Source: an uncultured Rhodospirillales bacterium (GTDB lineage: Bacteria; Pseudomonadota; Alphaproteobacteria; Azospirillales; Azospirillaceae). Taken from it: DNA of 34,053 nucleotides. Positions 9,130-17,659 of this stretch are shown in pieces. The position numbers and the translations under genes were made by a program. Where the stretch lies: positions 1 through 34,053 of the forward strand of contig CAIYNU010000058.1 of NCBI GenBank assembly GCA_903927615.1. Reading direction: 5' to 3'. The stretch's first letter is position 1, and each line of letters opens with the position of its first letter. Under the pieces are notes generated by a model, which did no database searches, was not told the origin of the DNA, and saw only the letters and a program-made list of their open reading frames with translations.

Positions 9130-10656
9130 TTACCGCGAACGCGATGAACGGGCGAGAAACACCACCGGGATCATGAGCAGGACCAGCCAACCCGAGAGCC
9201 AGAAGTAATCGAGCGAGGCCATGGCGTAGGCCTGGTTGATGAGTTCATGGGTGATGATGGCAAGCCCCTGATCTTTGGTGACGCCGGCGCCTTGCAGGCC
9301 GGTCATTGCCTGGATTAAGGTCGGATCATAGGTGGTGACGGACTCGGCGAGGCGGGTTTGGTGTAGGGCCTCGCGGCGGTCCCACAACGTCGTGGTCAGG
9401 GAGGCCGCGAAGCTGCCCGCGGTAATGCGCAGGAAATTGGACAGACCCGACGCCACCGGAATTCGCGGCGGCGGCACGCCGTGCAGGGAAATCGTGACCA
9501 TCGAAACGAAGAACAGGGCCATGGCAACGCCCTGGACCAGCATGGGCAGGATCAGCGCGCCGAAGCTGGAATCGGGGGTCAGGTCCGCGCGCAGGAAGAA
9601 GGAGATGGCGAAGGCCACGAAGGCGATACTGCCGGTGAGCCGGGCATCGATTCTGGATGTCACACGGACCAAGGTCGCGGTGACCACGACGGCCACCAGA
9701 CCGCTGGGCGCGGCGACCAATCCCGCCCAGGTCGCCGTGTAGTTCAATTGGGTCTGCAACCAAAGCGGCAAAAGCACGATATTGCCGAAGAACACGCCAT
9801 AGCCCAGACAGAGCGCGAGGGTGCCCAAGGCGAAGTTGCGGTTGGTGAAAAGCGAAAGATCGACGATGGGGTGGGCGTCGGTCAGTTCCCAGATCAGCCA
9901 GGCGATGAAACCCACCACCACGATCAGCGCCAGAATCACGATGGGCGGCGAGGCGAACCAGTCGGCATCTTTGCCGGTGTCCAGCATGACCTGCAAGGCG
10001 CCGACCCACACCACCAGCAACCCGAGACCGACGCCGTCCACCGGCAACTTACGGGTGGGGGTCTCGCGGCCTTGGAGCCCACGCCACGAGAGAAAGGCGC
10101 ACAGCAGGCCGACCGGGACGTTGATCAGGAAAATCCAGGGCCAGGCATAGGTATCGGAAATGATGCCGCCCAGGATCGGCCCGGCGATGGGCGCGACCAG
10201 CGTGGTCATGGACCAGATGGCCAGCGCGGTGCCTCGCCGGTCGGGCGGAAAGATCGACATCAGCAAGGCCTGGGACCCCGGGATCATCGGTCCCGAGACC
10301 GCACCCTGGAGGATCCGGAACGCCACCAGCGACTCCAGACTCCACGAAATGCCGCACAGGAACGAGGCGAAGGTGAACAGCAGCACCGAGACCACGAAGG
10401 TTTTCACCACGCCGTAGCGTTGCATCAGCCAGCCGGTGAGCGGAACCGAGACGCCATTGGACACCGCGAACGACGTCACCACCCAGGTTCCCTGGTCGGG
10501 ACTGACCCCGAGATTGCCGGCCATGGTCGGGATGGCCACCACCACGATGGTGGTATCGAGCACCTGCATGAAGGTGCCCAGCGCCAGGGCAATGGCGGTG
10601 ACGGCCAGAGCACCGCCGGACAGCGGCGGCCGGCCGCCCGGCGGGGGGCCGCTCAC
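9130..10656 (-). CDS. emrB: DHA2-family MFS drug/H+ antiporter, EmrB-like
   Basis: Inner-membrane proton-driven exporter of the 14-helix DHA2 family, 508 residues, the usual length. Visible family marks are LDTTIVVVAIP in the first helix (acidic Asp34), the loop motif GWLMQRYG between helices 2 and 3, and an antiporter motif-C-like stretch with GPILGGIISD. Hydrophobic segments are spread over the whole protein. The ATG at 10656 overlaps the emrA stop by 4 bp (ATGA), indicating translational coupling. With EmrA and the outer-membrane factor it would form a channel across both membranes. Substrates of such pumps are often hydrophobic drugs or uncouplers, but the substrate cannot be read from this sequence. 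Confidence 0.92.
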   Translation of the reverse strand: MSGPPPGGRPPLSGGALAVTAIALALGTFMQVLDTTIVVVAIPTMAGNLGVSPDQGTWVVTSFAVSNGVSVPLTGWLMQRYGVVKTFVVSVLLFTFASFLCGISWSLESLVAFRILQGAVSGPMIPGSQALLMSIFPPDRRGTALAIWSMTTLVAPIAGPILGGIISDTYAWPWIFLINVPVGLLCAFLSWRGLQGRETPTRKLPVDGVGLGLLVVWVGALQVMLDTGKDADWFASPPIVILALIVVVGFIAWLIWELTDAHPIVDLSLFTNRNFALGTLALCLGYGVFFGNIVLLPLWLQTQLNYTATWAGLVAAPSGLVAVVVTATLVRVTSRIDARLTGSIAFVAFAISFFLRADLTPDSSFGALILPMLVQGVAMALFFVSMVTISLHGVPPPRIPVASGLSNFLRITAGSFAASLTTTLWDRREALHQTRLAESVTTYDPTLIQAMTGLQGAGVTKDQGLAIITHELINQAYAMASLDYFWLSGWLVLLMIPVVFLARSSRSR

Positions 10657-11879
10657 GACGGGTTGCCCTTGGCCGGCGCACCGCCATTGTCGGTGATGAT
10701 CCGGGCGATCAGGGCGGAGATGCTCGGGTCGTCGCCGTCGCTGGGCCGGGCCGGCATCGGTTGGGCGCGCAGCCGGGCGGTCACCGAGGCGCCGGACCGG
10801 TCGCGGATGTCAACCGTGGCCGTCATCGAAAGACCGAGACGGAGCGGGTGGAGCCGGAGTTCCTCGGGCCGTAGGGTGATGCGGACCGGCAGACGCTGGA
10901 CGATCTTGATCCAGTTGCCGGTGGCGTTCTGGGCCGGCAACAAAGCGAACGCGGCCCCGGACCCGGCGGACAGACCGGCCACCGTGCCGTGATAGGTCAC
11001 GGTCGGGCCGTAGAGATCGGCGGTGAGCGCCACCGGTTGACCCACCCGCAGAGGGTCGATCTGAACTTCCTTGAAATTCGCGTCAACCCACAGGTCTTCC
11101 AGGGGCACCACCGCCATCAGGGGCGTGCCCGGCGCCAGCCGTTGGCCAAGCTGGACGCCGCGTTTGGCGATCACGCCGGCCACCGGCGCGACGATGCGCG
11201 TCCGGTGCAAGGCCAGGGCCGCGTCGCGCAACCGGGCGGCGGCGGTCAGGACCAGCGGATGACTTTCGGTGGTGGTCCCGGCGATCTGGGCGTTGACCTG
11301 ATCCAGCAGCCCGTGGGCCGCTTCCAGGGACGCGGCCAGTTGGGTTACGGTGTCCCGGCCGTGGGCGATTTCTTCGGCCGAGACGCCGCCGCTGCCGGCG
11401 AGGGCGGTCCGCCGCTTGTAATCATCCCGGGCCTGACGCAAGGCCGCCTCGCGTTCGGTGATCTGGGCCCGCAACTGCCCCGCCTGGGCGAACAGGGACA
11501 GCACCTGACGGACCGCCTGGGCCAGTCCGGCCTGGGCGGCTGCCATGGCGATGGTGGCGTCGGCCGGGTCCAGATCGGCCAGCACCTGTCCCTGTTCCAC
11601 CGCCTGGGTATCGTCCACATGCAGGGCCATCACCGTGCCCGCGACCTCGTTGGTGATTTGGACGATGTCGCCGCTGACATACGCGTCGTCGGTGGATTGG
11701 ACGTTGCGCAGATAGCGGTCCCAGTAAAAGCCCCAGCCGGCCCCGGCCAGGATCACCACCAACACCAGCACCAGCAGCCCGAGCCCGCGCCGTTTCGGGG
11801 ATCCGGCGGGCGGAGACGGAGGCGGGGCGGTGGGCGCAGACGGGGCCGCGGGGGGCTGGGCGGGCTTCGACTCGGTCAT
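10653..11879 (-). CDS. emrA: HlyD/EmrA-family membrane fusion protein
   Basis: Periplasmic adaptor of a tripartite efflux pump, 408 residues. A short cytoplasmic tail rich in Pro/Ala (about 7-28) precedes one TM helix (about 33-52). A first lipoyl-like half follows with STDDAYVSGDIVQITNEVAG (about 65-85), a typical EmrA signature. Then come an alpha-helical hairpin (about 115-200) and the second lipoyl half with APVAGVIAKRGVQLGQ and DLWVDANFKEVQ, followed by a beta-barrel domain. The gene is the middle of a three-gene operon: its start overlaps the outer-membrane factor's stop and its stop overlaps the emrB start, each by 4 bp. Such tight packing suggests coordinated synthesis of all three parts. 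Confidence 0.93.
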   Translation of the reverse strand: MTESKPAQPPAAPSAPTAPPPSPPAGSPKRRGLGLLVLVLVVILAGAGWGFYWDRYLRNVQSTDDAYVSGDIVQITNEVAGTVMALHVDDTQAVEQGQVLADLDPADATIAMAAAQAGLAQAVRQVLSLFAQAGQLRAQITEREAALRQARDDYKRRTALAGSGGVSAEEIAHGRDTVTQLAASLEAAHGLLDQVNAQIAGTTTESHPLVLTAAARLRDAALALHRTRIVAPVAGVIAKRGVQLGQRLAPGTPLMAVVPLEDLWVDANFKEVQIDPLRVGQPVALTADLYGPTVTYHGTVAGLSAGSGAAFALLPAQNATGNWIKIVQRLPVRITLRPEELRLHPLRLGLSMTATVDIRDRSGASVTARLRAQPMPARPSDGDDPSISALIARIITDNGGAPAKGNPS

Positions 11880-13300
11880 GGGTTGGGCTCCTTGGCGGCG
11901 GGGTCAAAGCTGCCGCCGGCGGCGATCAGCAGTTTTACCCGGGCCACGACCTGGGCGGTCACGAGGTCGAGGTGCTGGCGGCGTGCCGCCAGCAGTTGGG
12001 TTTCGGCGTTCAGCGCCGAGAGATATCCGGTCAGCCCGGCCCGATAGCGCGCTTCGGCGAGCTTGAAGGCGGTTTCAGCATCGTCAAGCTGCCGTTGCTG
12101 GTGGCTTCGTTCGGCCGCCAGGGCCGTGAGGTCGGAAAGCTGGTCGGCCACCTCGCGCACCGCGCCCAGGACCGTCCGGTCGTAGCCGGCCACGGCGGCG
12201 TCCAGCTCCGCGGTGGCGCCGTGGAATTGGGCGGCGAGGGTGCCGGCGTCGAACAGCGGCAGATGGATGGCCGGACCGGCGCCGGCGGTCAGGGCCGAAC
12301 CCTGGACCAGATTGACCAGTCCAATCGCCGAGACCCCGGCGAACGCCACCAGATTGACGTCGGGGTAGAAGGCCGCCGTGGCTGCCTCCCGGCCGGCGGT
12401 GGCGGCATCGACGAACGCCCGGGCCGCCAGCACGTCGGGGCGTCGGGCCATCAGGTCGACGGGCAGGCTGGTCGGCAGCGGCAGCACGGTGTCGTCTTTG
12501 ATGGCCGGCCGTGTGATCTGTGCGTAGGCGTTGGCTCCGGCACCGGCCAGGGCGGCCAGTTGGTGGACGGCGCGGGCCTTGTCGGCCTGGGCGGCGTCGC
12601 GGACCACCCGGGCTTCGGCGACCGCGCCGTCGGCCTGGCGGCGCTCGACCTCGGTATCGAGGCCGGACGTCACCCGCTGGGTGGTGATTTCGAGAATACG
12701 CTGGCGCTGGCGCTCGGTCTGGACCGCCAGTGCCTCGATGGCCCAGGCATGGGCCAAATCCAGGTAAGTCTGGGCCACGGCGCCAGTCAGCGCCAACCGG
12801 GCCGCGGCCAGATCGAGGGCGGCGGCTCGGGCGCCGGACTCGGCCTTGGCGATCAACGCCGCCTGCCGGCCCCAAAGGTCGAGGTTCCAGCTCAGATCAC
12901 CCCGGACCGAGCCCTGCCAGTAAACATTGCCGGCGAAAGGCGGCGGATAGACGTCTTCGGCGCTGAACCGCTGGCGGTTGGCCGCGGCGTTGAGGTTGGC
13001 ATGGGGAAACAGCCCGGCGTCGGCACCCGCCGTTTCGGCCTGGGCCAGCCGTAGCCGGGCCTGCGCCTGGTCGAGGGTTGGGTTGCCGGCGAGGGCCTGG
13101 TCCATCAGCCGGTCCAGTTGAGGATCCCGGCAGGCCTGCCACCATCGCTGGCCGGCGGCGGGCGCGGGTGCGGTCCCGAGGCCAAGCTGGCTTGCGGTCA
13201 GTACCCGTGCCCGGGGCGGGTCGTCGGGGGGCAGCACGCAGGCGGTCAGGAACACGGCCGCAACCGCCATGGTGATCAGAGGCAGAGGGGGGACGCTCAT
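11876..13300 (-). CDS. NodT/TolC-family outer-membrane efflux lipoprotein
   Basis: Outer-membrane channel of the RND/MFS efflux type, 474 residues from the ATG at 13300. The N-terminus is a lipoprotein signal, hydrophobic and ending in FLTAC (Cys21 as the lipidated residue). Two outer-membrane-efflux repeats follow, with typical features WWQACRDPQLDRLMDQAL, NPTLDQAQARLRLAQAE, a central RRPDV motif and LDDAETAFKLAEARYRAGL near the end. An in-frame start 75 bp upstream (13375) is possible but would bury the lipoprotein signal, and a GGAG lies 9 nt before the chosen ATG. First gene of the emr operon. No transcriptional regulator (MarR/TetR type) lies next to it, so control is not obvious from context. 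Confidence 0.92.
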   Translation of the reverse strand: MSVPPLPLITMAVAAVFLTACVLPPDDPPRARVLTASQLGLGTAPAPAAGQRWWQACRDPQLDRLMDQALAGNPTLDQAQARLRLAQAETAGADAGLFPHANLNAAANRQRFSAEDVYPPPFAGNVYWQGSVRGDLSWNLDLWGRQAALIAKAESGARAAALDLAAARLALTGAVAQTYLDLAHAWAIEALAVQTERQRQRILEITTQRVTSGLDTEVERRQADGAVAEARVVRDAAQADKARAVHQLAALAGAGANAYAQITRPAIKDDTVLPLPTSLPVDLMARRPDVLAARAFVDAATAGREAATAAFYPDVNLVAFAGVSAIGLVNLVQGSALTAGAGPAIHLPLFDAGTLAAQFHGATAELDAAVAGYDRTVLGAVREVADQLSDLTALAAERSHQQRQLDDAETAFKLAEARYRAGLTGYLSALNAETQLLAARRQHLDLVTAQVVARVKLLIAAGGSFDPAAKEPNP

Positions 13301-13366
13301 GGCTGTCGCTCCGAATGGCTGTTGTTCGGTCAGGAAGACCATGCAGCGCGCCAGGACCCGATATGG

Positions 13367-13394
13367 ATGATACACAGTGATCAGCGGCCGCCAA
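13367..13394 (-). promoter_or_regulatory. Candidate sigma70-type promoter of the efflux operon
   Basis: On the minus strand TTGGCG (13389-13394), a 16-bp spacer and TATCAT (13367-13372) match the consensus in 4 and 5 of 6 positions. Transcription would begin near 13360, giving a leader of about 60 nt before the outer-membrane factor ATG at 13300. The spacer and -10 include TGAT...ATCA arms (13370-13385 region), a weak imperfect dyad that could be an operator. Confidence 0.4.
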
Positions 13395-13592
13395 TTCGGG
13401 ATCGGGACATGTATTTTCGGTGAATACGTGAATTATCTAAAATATTACTATAATGGCTTTGATTTTGGCTTTGATGTTGTGGTTATAGGGCCATCGCCAG
13501 CCCTACCGGTTGTAGATCATGGGACTCTTCCCAACGGGCCGTTCATGGCACGGGACCTAGGGGAATGTCAAAGGTTTGAACCGTGTCGGGGG

Positions 13593-13609
13593 GCGGGCGA
13601 GACGCCCGC
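13593..13609. repeat. GC hairpin, possibly REP-like element or terminator
   Basis: GCGGGCG (13593-13599), loop AGA and CGCCCGC (13603-13609) form a perfect 7-bp stem. It lies 30 bp past the stop of the minus-strand secreted-protein gene, where a terminator is expected, but no T-run follows on the minus strand. The surrounding GC-rich form resembles dispersed intergenic palindromes of many bacterial genomes. Only one copy is in this window, so that idea cannot be tested here. Confidence 0.45.
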
Positions 13610-13638
13610 GGTCCTATCAAATAACCTGACGCGGCCCG

Positions 13639-14292
13639 CTACCGTGCCGGTGCGTGCAGATGTCCGACCAGTTCGCGCACCGTGGTGTCTTCGCTTCGGC
13701 CGCCGATGGCGGCGAAGGCGCGCAGCATCTCGTCGGCAACCGCGACGGTGCGGCCGAGATCGATGCGCCACTGGCCGCCGTCGCGCACGAAGGCCGCGCT
13801 GACCAGGCTGGGCCGGCCTTTGAGCAGCAGCGGGGCACTGGCCCGGGTTCCCTCGACGGTGAGCTTCCCGAGCCCGCTTTCCGCGATGGTGGCGGGACTG
13901 AGCCAGTGCTCGGCCAGGGCGTGGTTGATCAGTTCGGGCAGGGTCAAGCGTCGGAGTTGGGCCTGGGACACGAACCGCTGTAAAGACAGGACCGCCACTT
14001 TTTCGGCCGGACCCAAGGGAGTCAGATTGGCCGCGGTTCCGGCGCGGGCGGCCGAGCGGACCGCTTCGAGTCGGGATCGGCTGTCGTGCGACAGCAGCGG
14101 CAGCACGGCGCCGCCGTTTCCGGCAGCCAAGGCCGATCGGGCTGTGGTGAAGACCTGCTGAACCTGTTCCTGGGTTTGCGCATCCGCGCCTTGGGCCCGG
14201 GTGCCGGTGGTCAGCCCGACAAACATCACAAACACCACAACCAGCGCAACCATCAGGCGTGTCGGGATCGGCCGGCCTTGAAAAGCGTTCAC
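13639..14292 (-). CDS. Secreted/periplasmic protein of unknown function
   Basis: A 217-residue protein beginning at a GTG (14292). A signal peptide is evident: positively charged start, hydrophobic core about 13-30 (LMVALVVVFVMFVGL) and a cleavage-like site TRAQ near 34. The mature part is mostly helical, and around 100-160 it contains an AEKVAVLSLQRFVSQAQL segment and a central stretch ending GGQWRIDLGRTVAVADEML. That ending resembles the end of small periplasmic domains that check ligand or precursor, but I cannot name a family. It is 39 bp downstream of the DUF2336 gene on the same strand and probably in one transcript with it and the diguanylate cyclase. This hints at a role in an envelope process controlled by c-di-GMP; that is inference only. 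Confidence 0.6.
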   Translation of the reverse strand: MNAFQGRPIPTRLMVALVVVFVMFVGLTTGTRAQGADAQTQEQVQQVFTTARSALAAGNGGAVLPLLSHDSRSRLEAVRSAARAGTAANLTPLGPAEKVAVLSLQRFVSQAQLRRLTLPELINHALAEHWLSPATIAESGLGKLTVEGTRASAPLLLKGRPSLVSAAFVRDGGQWRIDLGRTVAVADEMLRAFAAIGGRSEDTTVRELVGHLHAPAR

Positions 14293-14331
14293 GATCTTTG
14301 GTTGTCCTTTTGGAAGGGGATCGCCTTACGG

Positions 14332-15786
14332 TCAGGTGATCTCGAAGTAATCCAACTGCCAGCGCATGTCCGCCTCGGCCAGGGGGTAGTCGGTGCCGTT
14401 GCGGGGATTGAGAGCGTCCTTGGGCGGAATCTGGGCCAGTCGCAACTGGACTTGACGGGCGATGCGCATGGACAGGCCGGCGCGCCAGACCAGTGCCGTG
14501 ACCGGGCGGGCGCCGTGGGTGGCCAGGACCCGGTCGACCGTGGCGATGGTGGTGCCGGCCAACCGCGCGAGGGCCGCGGTGACGAACGGACGGTCGCCTT
14601 CCGCCAGGGCCGCGGCGATCATGGCTTCGTCAAGCCGGCCTTCACTGTGGAGGCGGGTGGCGCGGTCGGTCGCCTTTTCTCCCACCTTGCCCGCGGACCG
14701 TAACCCTGCCGCAGTGTCGGCGGCTTCGGCCGGTTCAAACTCCGCAGCCATCAGCCACGGCGGGTCGACCGGCTTGGCGGGCGGTGGCGGCGCGGTGGCG
14801 GCGGTGGCCCAAGGGGGATCAACGGGTCCGGCGGCGGGCGGGGCGACGGCGGTGGTGGTGGCGAGGGCGTTGACCCAGGGCGGCTCAACCTCGCCGGCGT
14901 CGGCGATCAGGGCGGTCGGGGTTTTGGTCAGGCGATGGCGGACGCTCTCGGCGACCTGACGGGCGGCGTCCGGTCCCAGGTCGGTTCGGGTTTGCAGCAC
15001 CTGGAGCAGGGAATCGGCGACGAAGGTGGCCAGGCGGGCGGCGGCGCGTGCCGGTAGCTTGGGCCGGCGGACCAGCGGCCCGTGCCAGGGCTCGTTGTGG
15101 GCGGCACGGTCGATGATGCGGTCGAGGGTTTCTTCGCGAATTTGCGCGCTGGGATTGACCAACAGCACGGCGATGGCGCTGGCGTCGTTGCTGGCGGCAA
15201 TGGCGTCCACCACGGCCGAGCCGACATTGGCCCGGTCGGCGATGGCCGAGAGGGCGCCGTCGGGCGAGCGCCCGAAGATGATCTCCAGCAGATCCTCGTC
15301 GGAGAGGATCGGCGAATTCCGTAACACCGGCCCGCACACGCTGAGTTCCACGTCGCGGGCCAGCAGATTGATGACCGTGGCCGGGGCGGTGGCCACATCC
15401 TTGAGTTCGTCGGCCAGGATGCGCCGGACCTCGGTGGCCTGGTCGCGCGCCAGGGCTTCCAGGATGTCCATGGTCATGCGCTCGATCTGGTCGAGCCGCT
15501 CCGGCGGCAGATTGGGCGCCAGACGGGCGATCTTGCGCGCCAGCCCGGTGCGGACATGGGCATCCTTGTCGCTGGCCAGCAACAGGTCGGCCTGGCGCGG
15601 CGTCCGGGCGTTGGCGGCGATTTCGCGTCGGACCTCCACCGCCTGGTCGTTCGCAAGAAAATAGAGCAGTTCCGGCCGGATATCGCTGCGGGAGGCCAGC
15701 AACTGACGCACGGCCCGGTCGCCGCTCCGCGCCATGGTCTTGGCGGTTTCGTAGTCAATGGTGCCTTCGGCGGCAGGCCGGCTCAT
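14332..15786 (-). CDS. DUF2336-type helical-repeat protein with PPW linker repeats
   Basis: A cytoplasmic protein of 484 residues with no signal peptide or TM helix. Residues about 10-290 form a HEAT-like run of short helices (for example EVRREIAANARTPRQADLLL), as in DUF2336 proteins common in Rhodospirillales. A linker (about 296-350) repeats the motif (E/D)PPW three times, with PPW at 302-304, 324-326 and 342-344, separated by Ala/Pro/Thr-rich spacers. A second helical part follows (about 365-455). The family has no firmly established function that I can cite. The start overlaps the stop of the upstream GGDEF gene by 4 bp (ATGA), so production is coupled to the diguanylate cyclase; a scaffold or effector role in that pathway is inference. 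DUF2336 assignment is from pattern memory, not from a search. Confidence 0.7.
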   Translation of the reverse strand: MSRPAAEGTIDYETAKTMARSGDRAVRQLLASRSDIRPELLYFLANDQAVEVRREIAANARTPRQADLLLASDKDAHVRTGLARKIARLAPNLPPERLDQIERMTMDILEALARDQATEVRRILADELKDVATAPATVINLLARDVELSVCGPVLRNSPILSDEDLLEIIFGRSPDGALSAIADRANVGSAVVDAIAASNDASAIAVLLVNPSAQIREETLDRIIDRAAHNEPWHGPLVRRPKLPARAAARLATFVADSLLQVLQTRTDLGPDAARQVAESVRHRLTKTPTALIADAGEVEPPWVNALATTTAVAPPAAGPVDPPWATAATAPPPPAKPVDPPWLMAAEFEPAEAADTAAGLRSAGKVGEKATDRATRLHSEGRLDEAMIAAALAEGDRPFVTAALARLAGTTIATVDRVLATHGARPVTALVWRAGLSMRIARQVQLRLAQIPPKDALNPRNGTDYPLAEADMRWQLDYFEIT

Positions 15787-17519
15787 GGCGGGCTTTCCTC
15801 GGACGGTGGGGCGGTATCGCGGCGGGCGGGAGCCAAGCGGTAGCCACCTTTGCCGTGTAGTTTAGCCTCGTACATAGCGGTATCCGCGCGCTCGATCAAG
15901 AAGGCGGCGGTTTCGCCCTGACCAGGGTGATGGATGGCGATGCCGATCGACATGCCGAGCAGTTGCTCGGGGCTGGCCGAGAGCGGGCGGAGCGTTTCGA
16001 CGCCGGCCAGCAGGCGCCGGACCACCTTGACCGCGGATTGTTCGTCGGTGCGGGCCAGCCACAGCACGAACTCGTCGCCGCCCATGCGGCCGGCGAGGTC
16101 GCCGGGCCGGATGCCGGCATCAATCAGCATGGCCACCGCCCCCAAAACCTTGTCGCCCTGATGGTGGCCGTGGAGATCGTTGACAGCTTTAAAATTGTCC
16201 AGGTCGATATAAAGCAATGATGACGTACCGAAGTCCCGCCATGACAGCATTTCTTCCAGTCGTTCGAGAAAAGTACGCCGGTTGAAGAGGCCGGTCAGGC
16301 TATCGCGCTCGGAAAGATGGCGTAAGCGTTCCTGATACGCGAGGTGTGCGTGGGTGATGCCGATCCGGTCGGCGACGCCGCCGATCAGCGTCAGAGCGTC
16401 TTCGTCCCACGGGGCGGCGGTCCCGTTACGCCAGACGCAGACCGTTCCATTGACCATCTGGCGGAACTGGGTGCGGCACGCCAGCAGGGACAGGGTTCCG
16501 AATGTCCGCTCGATGGGGACGTCGGCCATGACGACGGCGTCCAGCAGGGCCGACAACCGGCCGCCGGATAGCCGGCCTTCCATATCATCCCCAAAGGCGG
16601 CGGCCAGCAGGGGGCTGCCGTCGCCGTCGATCCGGTGAATGGCGCAGCCGATCGCTTCGAGCGCCCGGGTGGACTCGAACGCGGCGACTTCCAGGGCCTT
16701 GGCGGCGTCCAACTGGTCCCGGAGCGTGTGGGAGATGTGATTGAGAATCGTCTCCCGATTCCGGATGCGGCTCAGTTCGGCGCCGCGGATCACCTGTTCG
16801 GTAATGTCCCGGCAAACGCCCCGGGCGCCCAGCCAGTGGCCGTTGGCGTCGATCAGCGGTTTGACCGACGTCTGCACACAGGCGGGATTGCCGTCGGCCC
16901 GGTACAGCCACAGTTCGGTGCCGTCGATGGGCCGCCGCGTCTCGAAGGCCAGCGGCATCTCGGGGTCGTCGTGAATCATTAATGTTCGGGGATGCCGGCC
17001 GACCAGGGATTCCACCGAGAAGCCCAGGGCGCCCCGCTGGGAGACGAACACGAATCGCCCCTCCTGGTCGGTTTCCCAGGCAAAATCGGATGAAATCTCG
17101 ACCAGATCTTTGTAGCGTTGGCGGGATTCGGTGAGCGTCTGCCGCAACCGGCGTTCCAGGGTGATGTCGCGGCCAAGCAACAACAAGCGCGACTGCGGTA
17201 GGGAGATCACCTGCCAGTCATAAACCATCGGTCCGTCGTGCCCGAAGTGTCGGGTCGAACGCTGCTCGGCCAAACCGGCCACCGCGGCGTTCCGCCAGAG
17301 GCCGATGCTTTGCCACCAGCCCATATCGGCCGCCAGCAGCGCCTGAGCCTGTCCGTTGGCCGCCAGGACGACATCGCTCTCGGTGATCAACACCGCGGGG
17401 CCGGGGTAGCCGGTAATCACCGTCGTCAACTCCGGGCAGTCGGTGAACGCGTTGCTCATAACCGGCGTGCCGGAGATGCCCGGGGCGTCGTCTCTGGGTG
17501 GGTCGGTGGGCAAGGGCAC
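15783..17519 (-). CDS. PAS-GAF-GGDEF diguanylate cyclase
   Basis: Makes cyclic di-GMP from two GTP. The 578 residues contain two PAS-like domains (about 30-118 and 130-245, the second ending in the PAC-type GARGVCRDITEQ), a GAF-like domain (about 255-395) and a C-terminal GGDEF domain (about 400-560). The latter has RDSLTGLFNRRTFLERL, a YIDLDNFKAVND metal/substrate motif and an intact GGDEF signature at 480-484. An inhibitory I-site RxxD (RPGD, 471-474) sits five residues before it, so product inhibition is expected. No EAL domain and no TM helices are seen, so it is probably a cytosolic sensor. The start is uncertain: GTG at 17519 or ATG at 17459 (MSNAFTDC). It leads the GGDEF-DUF2336-secreted protein operon. 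Confidence 0.92.
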   Translation of the reverse strand: MPLPTDPPRDDAPGISGTPVMSNAFTDCPELTTVITGYPGPAVLITESDVVLAANGQAQALLAADMGWWQSIGLWRNAAVAGLAEQRSTRHFGHDGPMVYDWQVISLPQSRLLLLGRDITLERRLRQTLTESRQRYKDLVEISSDFAWETDQEGRFVFVSQRGALGFSVESLVGRHPRTLMIHDDPEMPLAFETRRPIDGTELWLYRADGNPACVQTSVKPLIDANGHWLGARGVCRDITEQVIRGAELSRIRNRETILNHISHTLRDQLDAAKALEVAAFESTRALEAIGCAIHRIDGDGSPLLAAAFGDDMEGRLSGGRLSALLDAVVMADVPIERTFGTLSLLACRTQFRQMVNGTVCVWRNGTAAPWDEDALTLIGGVADRIGITHAHLAYQERLRHLSERDSLTGLFNRRTFLERLEEMLSWRDFGTSSLLYIDLDNFKAVNDLHGHHQGDKVLGAVAMLIDAGIRPGDLAGRMGGDEFVLWLARTDEQSAVKVVRRLLAGVETLRPLSASPEQLLGMSIGIAIHHPGQGETAAFLIERADTAMYEAKLHGKGGYRLAPARRDTAPPSEESPP

Positions 17520-17550
17520 GATGAAACCCGGCTTCGCGTCTGACTACTGG

Positions 17551-17580
17551 TTAAAATGCAGATTAAAACGTTTCTGTCAA
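17551..17580 (-). promoter_or_regulatory. Candidate promoter of the diguanylate cyclase operon
   Basis: On the minus strand a perfect -35 TTGACA (17575-17580) is followed after 18 bp by TTTTAA (17551-17556), a weak -10. The start point would be near 17545, about 25 nt before the GTG at 17519. The other face of this gap drives the HAD gene at 17660, for which I see no clear promoter. Confidence 0.45.
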
Positions 17581-17659
17581 CCGAGCGGCAGGGCCGGGCC
17601 GCAGGGTGAGCACTTTGTCGGGCTTGCGGATACAGCTGGTCGCGTCCTATTGTCGGGTC

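Larger units (their letters stand above)
13301..13638. other. Intergenic region upstream of the efflux operon
   Basis: This 338-bp gap separates the efflux operon from the secreted-protein gene, both on the minus strand. It holds a candidate emr promoter (13367-13394), a strongly AT-rich patch at about 13420-13485 that stands out against the surrounding high GC, and a GC hairpin (13593-13609) just past the end of the upstream gene. An open frame of 141 codons crosses the region on the plus strand, but its residue make-up looks non-coding and it runs antisense into the neighbouring gene. I see no RNA gene here. Confidence 0.6.

Noticed and set aside
9481-10992. 503-codon plus-strand open frame
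   Set aside because: Antisense to emrB and the end of emrA, with repetitive Gly/His/Gln/Asp composition and no domain.
13377-13802. 141-codon plus-strand open frame across the emr upstream region
   Set aside because: Its second half is antisense to the secreted-protein gene and the product has a biased Arg-rich composition with no ribosome site.
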